From contig JBMNUI010000017.1 in the NCBI GenBank assembly GCA_050946195.1, forward strand, positions 1 through 33,265: a stretch of 33,265 nt of DNA, in the 5' to 3' direction. Of the stretch, positions 15,419 through 21,678 are shown in pieces. Every line of letters starts with the position of its first letter. Within the stretch, counting starts at the first letter, position 1. Source of the stretch: UMGS1002 sp050946195. GTDB lineage: Bacteria > Bacillota > Clostridia > Oscillospirales > CAG-272. The translations under genes were made by a program, and so were the position numbers. The notes beneath the pieces were generated by a model that did not search any database, was not told where the DNA came from, and was given only the letters and a program-made list of their open reading frames with translations.

Positions 15419-16816
15419 ATGGACAACCAAGCAAAAACAATGGACAAGATTGTGGCCCTGTGCAAAAACCGGGGCTTTGTCTACCCGGGGTCTGAGATTT
15501 ACGGCGGGCTCGCCAACTCGTGGGACTTCGGACCTCTGGGTGTCGAACTTAAAAACAACATCAAGCGGGCGTGGTGGAAAAAGTTCGTTCAGGAATGCAA
15601 ATACAATGTCGGGCTTGACAGCGCGATTATCATGAACCCCGAGACCTGGGTGGCTTCGGGGCATGTCGGCGGCTTTTCCGACCCGCTCATGGACTGCAAG
15701 TCCTGCAAGACCCGCCACAGAGCCGACAAGCTCATTGAGGACTACGCCCTGGCGAACAACCTTGACGTCAACTCCGCCGGCTGGCCCAACGAGCGGCTTG
15801 CCGCCTATATAAAAGAGAAGGGAATTACCTGCCCCGACTGCGGTGGCAAGGACTTTACCGACATCCGCAAGTTTAATCTGATGTTCAAGACCTATCAGGG
15901 GGTTACCGAAGACTCGAGTTCCGAGCTTTACCTGCGGCCCGAGACTGCGCAGGGGATTTTTGTCAATTTCAAGAACATTCAGAGGACCACCCGGAAAAAG
16001 CTGCCCTTCGGCGTCTGCCAGATAGGCAAGGCCTTCCGCAATGAGATTACCCCCGGCAACTTCATTTTCCGCACCCGGGAATTTGAGCAGATGGAGCTCG
16101 AGTTCTTCTGCAAGCCCGGCACCGACCTTGAGTGGTTTGAATACTGGCGCAGCTTTTGCGAGCAGTTCCTACTCGGGCTAGGCATGAAAAAAGAAAACCT
16201 CCGTCTGCGCGACCACAGCCCTGAGGAGCTTAGCTTTTACTCGAAGGCGACCACCGACTTTGAGTATCTCTTCCCCTTCGGCTGGGGCGAGCTTTGGGGT
16301 ATCGCCGACAGGACAGACTACGACCTCGGACGCCATATGGAGCACAGCGGGGAGTCGCTTGAGTATTTCGACCCCGACGACGGCTCGAAATATATACCGT
16401 ATGTCATCGAGCCTTCGCTCGGTGTTGAGCGCGCGGTGCTGGCCTTCTTGGTGGATGCCTACGACGAGGAGGTTGTTGACGCCGAGAAAAACGACATCCG
16501 GGTTGTGCTGCGGCTGCATCCCTTCCTGGCGCCGGTCAAGGTGGCGGTGCTTCCGCTCTCAAAGAAGCTCGGCGAGGCCACCGAGCCGATAGCCGACGAG
16601 CTGTCGCGCTACTTTACGGTGGAGTATGACGAGAGCGGCTCGATAGGCAAGAGATACCGCCGGCAGGATGAAATCGGCACGCCCTTCTGTGTGACATATG
16701 ATTTTGATTCGCAGACCGACGGCTGCGTGACCGTGCGCGATCGCGATACAATGCAGCAGGAGAGGATCCCTATATCACAACTGAAGAATTATTTGTCTGA
16801 AAAACTCTTTTATTGA
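15419..16816 (+). CDS. glyS: Glycine--tRNA ligase, single-chain dimeric type
   Basis: 465 residues. A class II synthetase that charges tRNA-Gly. Diagnostic stretches: RGFVYPGSEIYGGLANSWDFGPLG (motif 1 region), a zinc-binding insertion (MDCKSCKTRHRAD..CPDCGGKDF, CxxC pairs), YLRPETAQGIFVNF, FRNEITPGNFIFRTREFEQMELEFF (motif 2), YVIEPSLGVERAVLAF (motif 3) and an anticodon-binding domain at the end. This is the alpha2 type found in archaea, eukaryotes and some bacteria, not the alpha2beta2 GlyQ/GlyS type of Bacillus. The ribosome binding site is AAGGAG. It is monocistronic, with its own promoter and terminator. Confidence 0.97.
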   Translation: MDNQAKTMDKIVALCKNRGFVYPGSEIYGGLANSWDFGPLGVELKNNIKRAWWKKFVQECKYNVGLDSAIIMNPETWVASGHVGGFSDPLMDCKSCKTRHRADKLIEDYALANNLDVNSAGWPNERLAAYIKEKGITCPDCGGKDFTDIRKFNLMFKTYQGVTEDSSSELYLRPETAQGIFVNFKNIQRTTRKKLPFGVCQIGKAFRNEITPGNFIFRTREFEQMELEFFCKPGTDLEWFEYWRSFCEQFLLGLGMKKENLRLRDHSPEELSFYSKATTDFEYLFPFGWGELWGIADRTDYDLGRHMEHSGESLEYFDPDDGSKYIPYVIEPSLGVERAVLAFLVDAYDEEVVDAEKNDIRVVLRLHPFLAPVKVAVLPLSKKLGEATEPIADELSRYFTVEYDESGSIGKRYRRQDEIGTPFCVTYDFDSQTDGCVTVRDRDTMQQERIPISQLKNYLSEKLFY

Positions 16817-16835
16817 TGTTATATGATGTACAAAA

Positions 16836-16868
16836 GCACCCGACGTGAATTTCACGCCGGGTGTTTTT
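16836..16868 (+). terminator. Intrinsic terminator of glyS
   Basis: A 13-bp stem (16836-16848 with 16852-16864, one G-T pair and one mismatch), 3-nt loop, followed by five T. It lies 20 nt after the glyS stop. Confidence 0.85.
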
Positions 16869-16930
16869 CATTAGACTTTAGTTCTTATTCATTTCTTTGA
16901 CCGTGCAAAGAAACGAACCAAAGAAACACG

Positions 16931-16973
16931 CTCAGGTAGAAACCTTAGGTTTCCGCCCTGAGAACCTCCTTCC
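16931..16973. repeat. CTCAGG-hairpin repeat, copy 1
   Basis: A nested hairpin, CTCAGG (16931-16936) with CCTGAG (16957-16962) outside and AAACCT with AGGTTT inside, followed by AACCTCCTTCC. A near copy lies at 21347-21391. It sits in the convergent gap after glyS. The rest of 16869-17031 holds nothing I recognise. Confidence 0.7.
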
Positions 16974-17031
16974 TATGCCGCGGACAAAGCGAACATAAAT
17001 GATAAAGTTCGGCAGGGATGAGGTGTAGTGA

Positions 17032-17166
17032 AGAAGTTTTTTTAAGATTCTTAAGGAACTTTTTTCAAAGAAGTTCCTTAAGCGGGGGTTCGGGGGCGGA
17101 GCTCCTGAAAAAAGCAGCGTGCGGGGAAGCGCCCCCAAAAAAAGCGTGTGGGGTAGAGCCCCACAC
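17032..17166. repeat. Structured intergenic repeat, copy A (longest)
   Basis: Three hairpin modules in order. First, a 12-bp stem CTTAAGGAACTT (17050-17061) with its complement (17071-17082). Second, a GC-rich degenerate stem after CGGGGGTTCGGGGGC. Third, a tandem duplicated module GCGTG(C/T)GGGG..CCCC, whose second copy is a perfect 8-bp stem (17146-17153 with 17159-17166). Related copies are at 21565-21637 and 25087-25190. All three have the same orientation relative to the plus strand. It lies between convergent glyS and the MutS-like gene. Confidence 0.75.
17137..17166 (-). terminator. Intrinsic terminator of the MutS-like gene, formed by the repeat
   Basis: Reading the minus strand from the stop at 17174, the 8-bp GTGTGGGG/CCCCACAC stem (17166-17146, 5-nt loop) is followed by GC and seven T (17143-17137). 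A second weaker stem with a run of T comes behind it, from the duplicated module. Confidence 0.75.
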
Positions 17167-17173
17167 TATTATA

Positions 17174-18781
17174 TTATACAAAGCGCTTGATAATTTCCTC
17201 GTATGTCAGCCCGTATTTTTCGGCGATATCGCGGGCGTAGCTCTTGCCGGCGGGCTTGGCGCGGTATATTTTGAATGAGCGCTTTCCCTCGCCCTCAATG
17301 CCGGCCACGAGGGTGTCGATAAAGCTGCCGCCGTCGGCCTTGGCTCGGGCGTTTATTTCGTCGATGCGCGCGGCAAGCTCATGCAGGTGGGTTGAGAAGA
17401 GGCAGCGGCACTGCACCCGGCTGAAGGCCGCGAGAACCTCGGCGGCGATATAAGCCGCCTCATAGGCGCCGGTTGAGGAGAAGGACTCGTCGAGAAGCAC
17501 AAAGCTCAGCGGTGTCACCTTGTCGAATATGTCGCGCATACGCGAACATTCCTCGCCAAGCCGCCCCTTGTCGATGGTGTCGTCGGCGCCGGTGGTGAAG
17601 TGGGTAAATATGGCGTCGGCCGGGCTTATTCTGGCGCTCTCGGCCGGAACAAACATGCCGAGCTGCATCATGGCCTGCGCCAGTCCCACCGCACAGGTAT
17701 GGACCGATTTTCCGCCCCGGTTGGGTCCGGTCAGCACAAAAATCCGCGACCTGTCGTCGAATTCGGCGTCGTTTGAGATAATTTCCCCTTCAATTTTGAG
17801 CGCAACACAGGGATTATACAGCCCCTTTGCCACAAAAACACGCTCGCCGGCAGGAGCTATGTCGGGTCTGCAGAGCTTGCAGCCACGGTCAAGCAGCTTC
17901 TGCATGAAAGCGGTGCCCTTGACGAAAAACTCGATTTCGGGCATCAGATTGAGCAGAAAATCGGTGTTTGACAGCACATATTCCTGCACTATCTTCTTCC
18001 ATGACCGCAGCGAGGATTTATAAACCTCATTGATTGCCGAATTGAAGGCCAGCTTGAGGGCCATTTTCTGGTTTTCGGTCTGCTTCTTTCCGAACGGAAC
18101 GAGGTTTGCTATACATGTGTACTCGTCGTCCTTGAAGTTCATCCTGAGGATTTTTTCAAGCACGTCGCCCGAGCGGAAGGGCTCGGGGTTGATTGAGAGC
18201 ACCCCGGCCTCTGCCGGGCGGAGCTGCGCGTCAAGGTTGACGCCGATGGTAATGCTCTTTATATCCCTCACGCGGGCGGTGAGGGCATTGAGCTTTTCGT
18301 TGAGCTCCATGTAATAGTCGCTCTCGGCCAGTTCTATAATCCGGTCGGCAAGGGTTGTGAAGGCGCGGCTTTTTAGGTTATGCCGCACCTGCGCCAGGCC
18401 GGAGTGAAGCGTCTCGACACTTGAGATGTAAAGCTCAATCTCGGTCAGGCTTGACAGATATGAGGTGGTCTCGCCGCCGTCGCTGTCCTCCTCAAGCCGG
18501 CGCAGCTCAAATATATCGCTGATTATCGGGACCAGGTGGTTCAGAGTTTTGGATATAACCGGGTTTCTCAGCATGTCGTCGAAGGCATCCATCCGGTACC
18601 TCATGACGGCGGGGTCGCTGGTGAAGTAATCCGAGAGCCTTGAGTTCTTCAGGTCAAGAAAATCAAGCAGCCCGAACTCGTCGAGCACATGCATATCTAT
18701 GTTCGGTGTGCCGACCCCGCTGAGATGAACCCTTTGGGACTCGACATCGGGGTAGAGCAGGCTGAAATTCGTTAAATCCAT
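17174..18781 (-). CDS. MutS-related ATPase lacking the mismatch-binding domain
   Basis: 535 residues. Only the lever/core-like helical region and the C-terminal MutS ABC ATPase are present: Walker A LTGPNRGGKS (about residue 355), LLDESFSSTG (Walker B and signature) and FSTHLHELAAR (H-switch). The N-terminal mismatch-reading motif (GDFYE in the MutS at 6158) is absent, and there is no C-terminal Smr nuclease, so it is neither MutS1 nor MutS2. It resembles the short stand-alone MutS-like proteins of Clostridia with no defined role. Recombination or structure-specific DNA processing is possible. The gene lies 89 nt downstream of the Xer-type recombinase on the same strand. The ATG lacks a good ribosome binding site; GAAAGGATG lies about 25 nt upstream. 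Confidence 0.85.
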   Translation of the reverse strand: MDLTNFSLLYPDVESQRVHLSGVGTPNIDMHVLDEFGLLDFLDLKNSRLSDYFTSDPAVMRYRMDAFDDMLRNPVISKTLNHLVPIISDIFELRRLEEDSDGGETTSYLSSLTEIELYISSVETLHSGLAQVRHNLKSRAFTTLADRIIELAESDYYMELNEKLNALTARVRDIKSITIGVNLDAQLRPAEAGVLSINPEPFRSGDVLEKILRMNFKDDEYTCIANLVPFGKKQTENQKMALKLAFNSAINEVYKSSLRSWKKIVQEYVLSNTDFLLNLMPEIEFFVKGTAFMQKLLDRGCKLCRPDIAPAGERVFVAKGLYNPCVALKIEGEIISNDAEFDDRSRIFVLTGPNRGGKSVHTCAVGLAQAMMQLGMFVPAESARISPADAIFTHFTTGADDTIDKGRLGEECSRMRDIFDKVTPLSFVLLDESFSSTGAYEAAYIAAEVLAAFSRVQCRCLFSTHLHELAARIDEINARAKADGGSFIDTLVAGIEGEGKRSFKIYRAKPAGKSYARDIAEKYGLTYEEIIKRFV

Positions 18782-18825
18782 TTTTGCTGCCGCTGTACGG
18801 CATCCTTTCAGTGTTTTTCTGTTTA

Positions 18826-18854
18826 ATTATATCATATAATGCGCGAAATTTGAA
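18826..18854 (-). promoter_or_regulatory. Candidate promoter for the MutS-like gene
   Basis: On the minus strand, TTCAAA (18854-18849) lies 17 bp before TATAAT (18831-18826), in the gap after the recombinase stop. The -35 is only a partial match. Confidence 0.45.
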
Positions 18855-18870
18855 GATGCCGGAGAAAATA

Positions 18871-19902
18871 TCAGTCTTTTTGCTTTTCTTTGTGCCCGAT
18901 GCTGATATGCGCCAGCGGATTTTTCTCCATCGCCTCGGACATTGCGGCGTTGCTGACATGCGTGTATATCTGGGTGGTGTTGAGCTGCTCGTGGCCTAAA
19001 ATGTCCTTGAGCACGCGGACGTCTACCTCACCCGACTGGTACATCAGCGTGGCAGCAGTGTGGCGCAGCTTATGTACAGAATAACGCTTTGAGCCCAGCC
19101 CGGCGGCGTTGAGGTACTTATAGACCATCCACTGAACAGTCTTGATGCTGATGCGCTGGTTGCGGTTGCTCAGAAAGAGCGCCTTGGTCGCAAGTCTTGT
19201 GCGGTCCTCTGCAAGCCGCCACTTAAGGTATTCGAGTAGCGCCTCTTTGCAGGCGGTGTTCAGATAAACAATCCGCTCTTTGTTGCCTTTGCCGACAACC
19301 CGCAGCGAGCGCAGTTCGCGGTCCAAATCGTGGAGGTTGATGCCCACAAGCTCGGAGAGCCGCATCCCGCAGTTGAGAAACAAAGTCACAATTGCGAAGT
19401 CCCGCAGCCTTGTTTTGGATTCTTTATCGTTTTGTATCGCCTCAAGCAGGGATATCGACTCGTCGAGCGTCAGAAACTTGGGCAGTGCTTTTTTGGGCTT
19501 GGGCGACTCGATACTGATTGCCGGGTTTTCAAACTGCATGTTTTTCTTTGTGGTCATGAATTTGTAGAGCGCCTTTATCGCCGAGAGCTTGCGGGCCTTT
19601 GCCGCCCACATGTTTTTTCTGACAGTCCCGGCATAGAGCAGAAATTCGTATATCTCGGGCGTCTTTATTGATTTAAAAAACTCCGCGTCGGCTTTGGAAA
19701 TGTCGATTTTGTCAAACTCATCGGATTCGGGGGATATGCCCGATCGCTTAGCCATAATAAACCGCGCGAAGATGGAAAGGTCGAGCAGGTATTCCTTGAC
19801 GGTTTTGACCGAGCAGCCCTGAATGACGGTTTTATAGGATGAAAACTCAAGCAGTATGTCAGACAGTAGTTTTTTATCAGAATCGGAGTAAATTGCCTCC
19901 AT
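18871..19902 (-). CDS. Tyrosine recombinase, Xer type
   Basis: 343 residues. The N-terminal SAM-like core-binding domain covers about residues 12-130 and the catalytic domain follows. The catalytic residues are visible: Arg in CGMRLSELVGI, Lys in VGKGNKER, HKLRHTAATLMY (His and Arg), LGHEQLNTTQIYTHV (His and the nucleophile Tyr). The size and HxLRH..LGH..TQIYTHV pattern match XerC/XerD rather than large phage integrases, and no phage genes or attachment-site duplication are nearby. I set the start at the ATG at 19902, which has GGGAGG in front. The open frame extends to 20076 but through the promoter region. It may be the chromosome-dimer resolvase, but a XerC/XerD distinction is not possible here. 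Confidence 0.88.
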   Translation of the reverse strand: MEAIYSDSDKKLLSDILLEFSSYKTVIQGCSVKTVKEYLLDLSIFARFIMAKRSGISPESDEFDKIDISKADAEFFKSIKTPEIYEFLLYAGTVRKNMWAAKARKLSAIKALYKFMTTKKNMQFENPAISIESPKPKKALPKFLTLDESISLLEAIQNDKESKTRLRDFAIVTLFLNCGMRLSELVGINLHDLDRELRSLRVVGKGNKERIVYLNTACKEALLEYLKWRLAEDRTRLATKALFLSNRNQRISIKTVQWMVYKYLNAAGLGSKRYSVHKLRHTAATLMYQSGEVDVRVLKDILGHEQLNTTQIYTHVSNAAMSEAMEKNPLAHISIGHKEKQKD

Positions 19903-19922
19903 GCGGCGCCCTCCCTTTAATT

Positions 19923-19941
19923 TTGTATAATCATTATACAA
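19923..19941. promoter_or_regulatory. 19-bp inverted repeat over the recombinase -10
   Basis: TTGTATAAT, one central base, ATTATACAA: arms of 9 bp with perfect symmetry. On the minus strand it contains TATAAT (19938-19933) about 25 bp before the recombinase ribosome binding site, so it covers the likely -10. It could be a repressor operator or a symmetric pair of -10 boxes. No good -35 is evident for the recombinase. Confidence 0.6.
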
Positions 19942-19993
19942 CATCCGGGTGCCCAATTGATTGCTGAAATGTAAACTTTTCGCCGCGCCGGTA

Positions 19994-20022
19994 TTGCAAA
20001 AGTAGGTCAAACCGGGTATAAT
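19994..20022 (+). promoter_or_regulatory. SigA-type promoter for membrane protein/HAD operon
   Basis: TTGCAA (19994-19999), 17 bp, TATAAT (20017-20022). The predicted leader is about 68 nt. Confidence 0.65.
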
Positions 20023-20096
20023 GGGGATGTGTACAAAAAATCCCGCGGATAAAGCCTTAATAACGCATACCGTCATTTCGGCGGCAGGGTGAGGAT

Positions 20097-20687
20097 ATGA
20101 AGGAATTTTTCAAGGAATACTCCTACTACTCGTTTAAAATGTTTTTAAACCAATTCGCAATCGCACTACTGGGGCTGGTGCTGGCGCTGTCCTTTGGCTT
20201 GGCCGAGAACCACACCGGGCAGGTCCTATCGAGTGTTTTCTCGGTTGTATTTTACCTGTTTCTCATCTATTACATGACCTGGGAGATAGGCGCGAAGGAC
20301 GGAATAAGAGTCGAGCACGGCAGGAAGCGTGCAAGGCCGCTGACCGGGCTTTATATGTCGCTGCTTGCAAACTCGCTCAACTTTGTTCTGGCTGTGCTGG
20401 CCGCCTTCATAAAGCCATTCGGCGCTGTTGCCATTATGCTGCAGGGGATGTATGCCGGTATTATGACAATAAAGTATAAGACCGGAATTGTGGACGGCGA
20501 GCTTGTCGATCTGCCCCTCAATGATGCGTGGTGGTCCTATTTTTTGATTATCCTGCCGGCACTTTTGGTTTCAACGATAAGCTACATTTTCGGAACCAAA
20601 AACATCGGCCTCTCACGTGTGCTGGCACCTACAAATCCCGAGCAGGAAGAAGTCAAAAGAATAAAAAAACAGAGTAAAAGGAAATAA
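20097..20687 (+). CDS. Multi-pass membrane protein of unknown function
   Basis: 196 residues with four or five hydrophobic segments at about 17-37, 45-63, 82-108 (possibly continuing to 125) and 146-165, and a highly basic tail (KRIKKQSKRK), which by the positive-inside rule should be cytoplasmic. I do not recognise a family or catalytic motif. The ATG at 20097 follows AGGGTGAGG. The stop is one base before the HAD phosphatase start, so the two are co-expressed from the promoter at 19994. A role in transport or membrane organisation cannot be inferred from sequence alone. Confidence 0.8.
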   Translation: MKEFFKEYSYYSFKMFLNQFAIALLGLVLALSFGLAENHTGQVLSSVFSVVFYLFLIYYMTWEIGAKDGIRVEHGRKRARPLTGLYMSLLANSLNFVLAVLAAFIKPFGAVAIMLQGMYAGIMTIKYKTGIVDGELVDLPLNDAWWSYFLIILPALLVSTISYIFGTKNIGLSRVLAPTNPEQEEVKRIKKQSKRK

Positions 20688-20688
20688 A

Positions 20689-21300
20689 ATGTACGATTTT
20701 TTAATCTACGATTTTGACGGGACAATATCCGACACCTATCCGGTCTTCACCCGGGCGCTGATTGAGCTGCTCGCAAGGCGTGGCAGACAGACCGACTATA
20801 ACACAGCGTACAGCCGGCTCAAAGTCTCGGTGGGTCATGCGCTGAAGTTTTACGGCCTTGACGGCCATAGCGAGGAATTTCACAGCATATGGAAAGAAAT
20901 GGCGCTGGCTGAGCAGAAAGCATTTCCGGAGGCGCCTGAAATTCTGCGGTATGCAAAGGCGCGGGGGAAGAAGAACTACCTCTACACCCACACCGGCAGA
21001 ATCGTGTATGATTTGCTTTGCAAAATGGGGATATTGGACTGCTTTGATTTTATCCTTGAGAGCACGACATACAAATTTCCGCGCAAGCCGGCGCCCGATG
21101 CGCTGAACTTTATTGTAAAGACCTGCGGGATTGATCGCAGCCGCACGCTGATGATCGGCGACCGCGATATAGATATTGAGGCGGCACAGGCCGCAGGGAT
21201 TGACGGATGTCTTTTTGATCCCGGTGGGTATTACCCGGACTGCAAGGCGGAGCATTACATAATATCGCTGCTTGATTTGAAGGCAATAATAGGGGAGTAA
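20689..21300 (+). CDS. HAD family hydrolase, phosphoglycolate phosphatase-like
   Basis: 203 residues. Motif I is DFDGTISDT at residues 8-16 (nucleophile Asp and acid/base Asp), motif II lies in the YTHTGR region, the motif III Lys is in RKPAPDALNF, and motif IV is MIGDRDIDIEAAQAAG. A small helical cap lies between motifs I and II, as in the Gph/PgmB subgroup. The likely reaction is hydrolysis (or mutase chemistry) on a small phosphorylated metabolite. The substrate is unknown. It has an AAAAGGAAA ribosome binding site at the end of the membrane-protein gene and is followed at once by a strong palindrome. Confidence 0.88.
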   Translation: MYDFLIYDFDGTISDTYPVFTRALIELLARRGRQTDYNTAYSRLKVSVGHALKFYGLDGHSEEFHSIWKEMALAEQKAFPEAPEILRYAKARGKKNYLYTHTGRIVYDLLCKMGILDCFDFILESTTYKFPRKPAPDALNFIVKTCGIDRSRTLMIGDRDIDIEAAQAAGIDGCLFDPGGYYPDCKAEHYIISLLDLKAIIGE

Positions 21301-21306
21301 TGATGC

Positions 21307-21338
21307 GCAGCCGGTGCGGTTTAAACCGCACCGGCTGC
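21307..21338. terminator. 32-nt perfect palindrome after the HAD gene
   Basis: The two 16-base halves are exact complements (arms begin GCAGCCGGTGCGG), starting 7 nt after the HAD stop. No run of T follows on either strand, so as an intrinsic terminator it is atypical. It may pause transcription or block RNA decay. Confidence 0.5.
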
Positions 21339-21346
21339 TGTATGGG

Positions 21347-21391
21347 CTCAGGGGGAAACCTAAGGGTTTCCGCCCTGAGAACCCCCTTCCT
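21347..21391. repeat. CTCAGG-hairpin repeat, copy 2
   Basis: CTCAGG (21347-21352) pairs with CCTGAG (21374-21379), with GAAACC/GGTTTC inside, followed by AACCCCCTTCC. It is nearly the same as 16931-16973, including the flanking GCCGC. As at copy 1, a structured repeat lies downstream. The stretch 21392-21564 holds nothing I recognise. Confidence 0.7.
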
Positions 21392-21564
21392 TTTGCCGCC
21401 GCGCGTAGAATATAATAATGATGCAGCAGTTTAGCGGGGTTATTGACTAAGCCGAATGGTGTCGAATGTGGGGTCCTGTTAACATCAATGGGAATCAGCC
21501 GTTCGGTGAGCTAATGGCAGCCGGGCGCAGGATGTCGGACCCGCGCCACTATATTTAGGTTATG

Positions 21565-21637
21565 GAAGTTTTTGGGGATCCTTAAGACACTTTTCTCAAA
21601 AAGGGTCTTAAGCGGGGGTCCGGGGGCAGAGCCCCCG
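21565..21637. repeat. Structured intergenic repeat, copy B
   Basis: GGAAGTTTTT, then stem CTTAAGAC.CTTTT (21581-21595) pairing with AAAAGGGTCTTAAG, then CGGGGGTCC and a perfect 7-bp stem CGGGGGC/GCCCCCG (21621-21627, 21631-21637). It aligns with copy A. Two pairs in the first stem differ from copy A on both arms, so pairing is kept. The third (GTGTGGGG) module is absent, and the clpC terminator stands in its place. Confidence 0.75.
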
Positions 21638-21641
21638 AAGA

Positions 21642-21678
21642 AAAAACAGGCCTGCGTGGTGTGCGTCAGGCCTGTTTT
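21642..21678 (-). terminator. Intrinsic terminator of clpC
   Basis: On the minus strand the stem AAAAACAGGCCTG/CAGGCCTGTTTTT, overlapping the clpC stop codon, runs into TTTTTTCTT. The stem is about 13 bp with an 11-12-nt loop. Confidence 0.8.

Noticed and set aside
16869..17166. CRISPR array or direct-repeat cluster
   Set aside because: The repeats are hairpin modules in two or three dispersed copies with no regular spacers.
18871..19902. Integrase of a prophage or integrative element
   Set aside because: No phage, conjugation or excision genes flank it, the tRNA genes are distant, no attachment-site duplication was seen, and the protein has Xer size and motifs.
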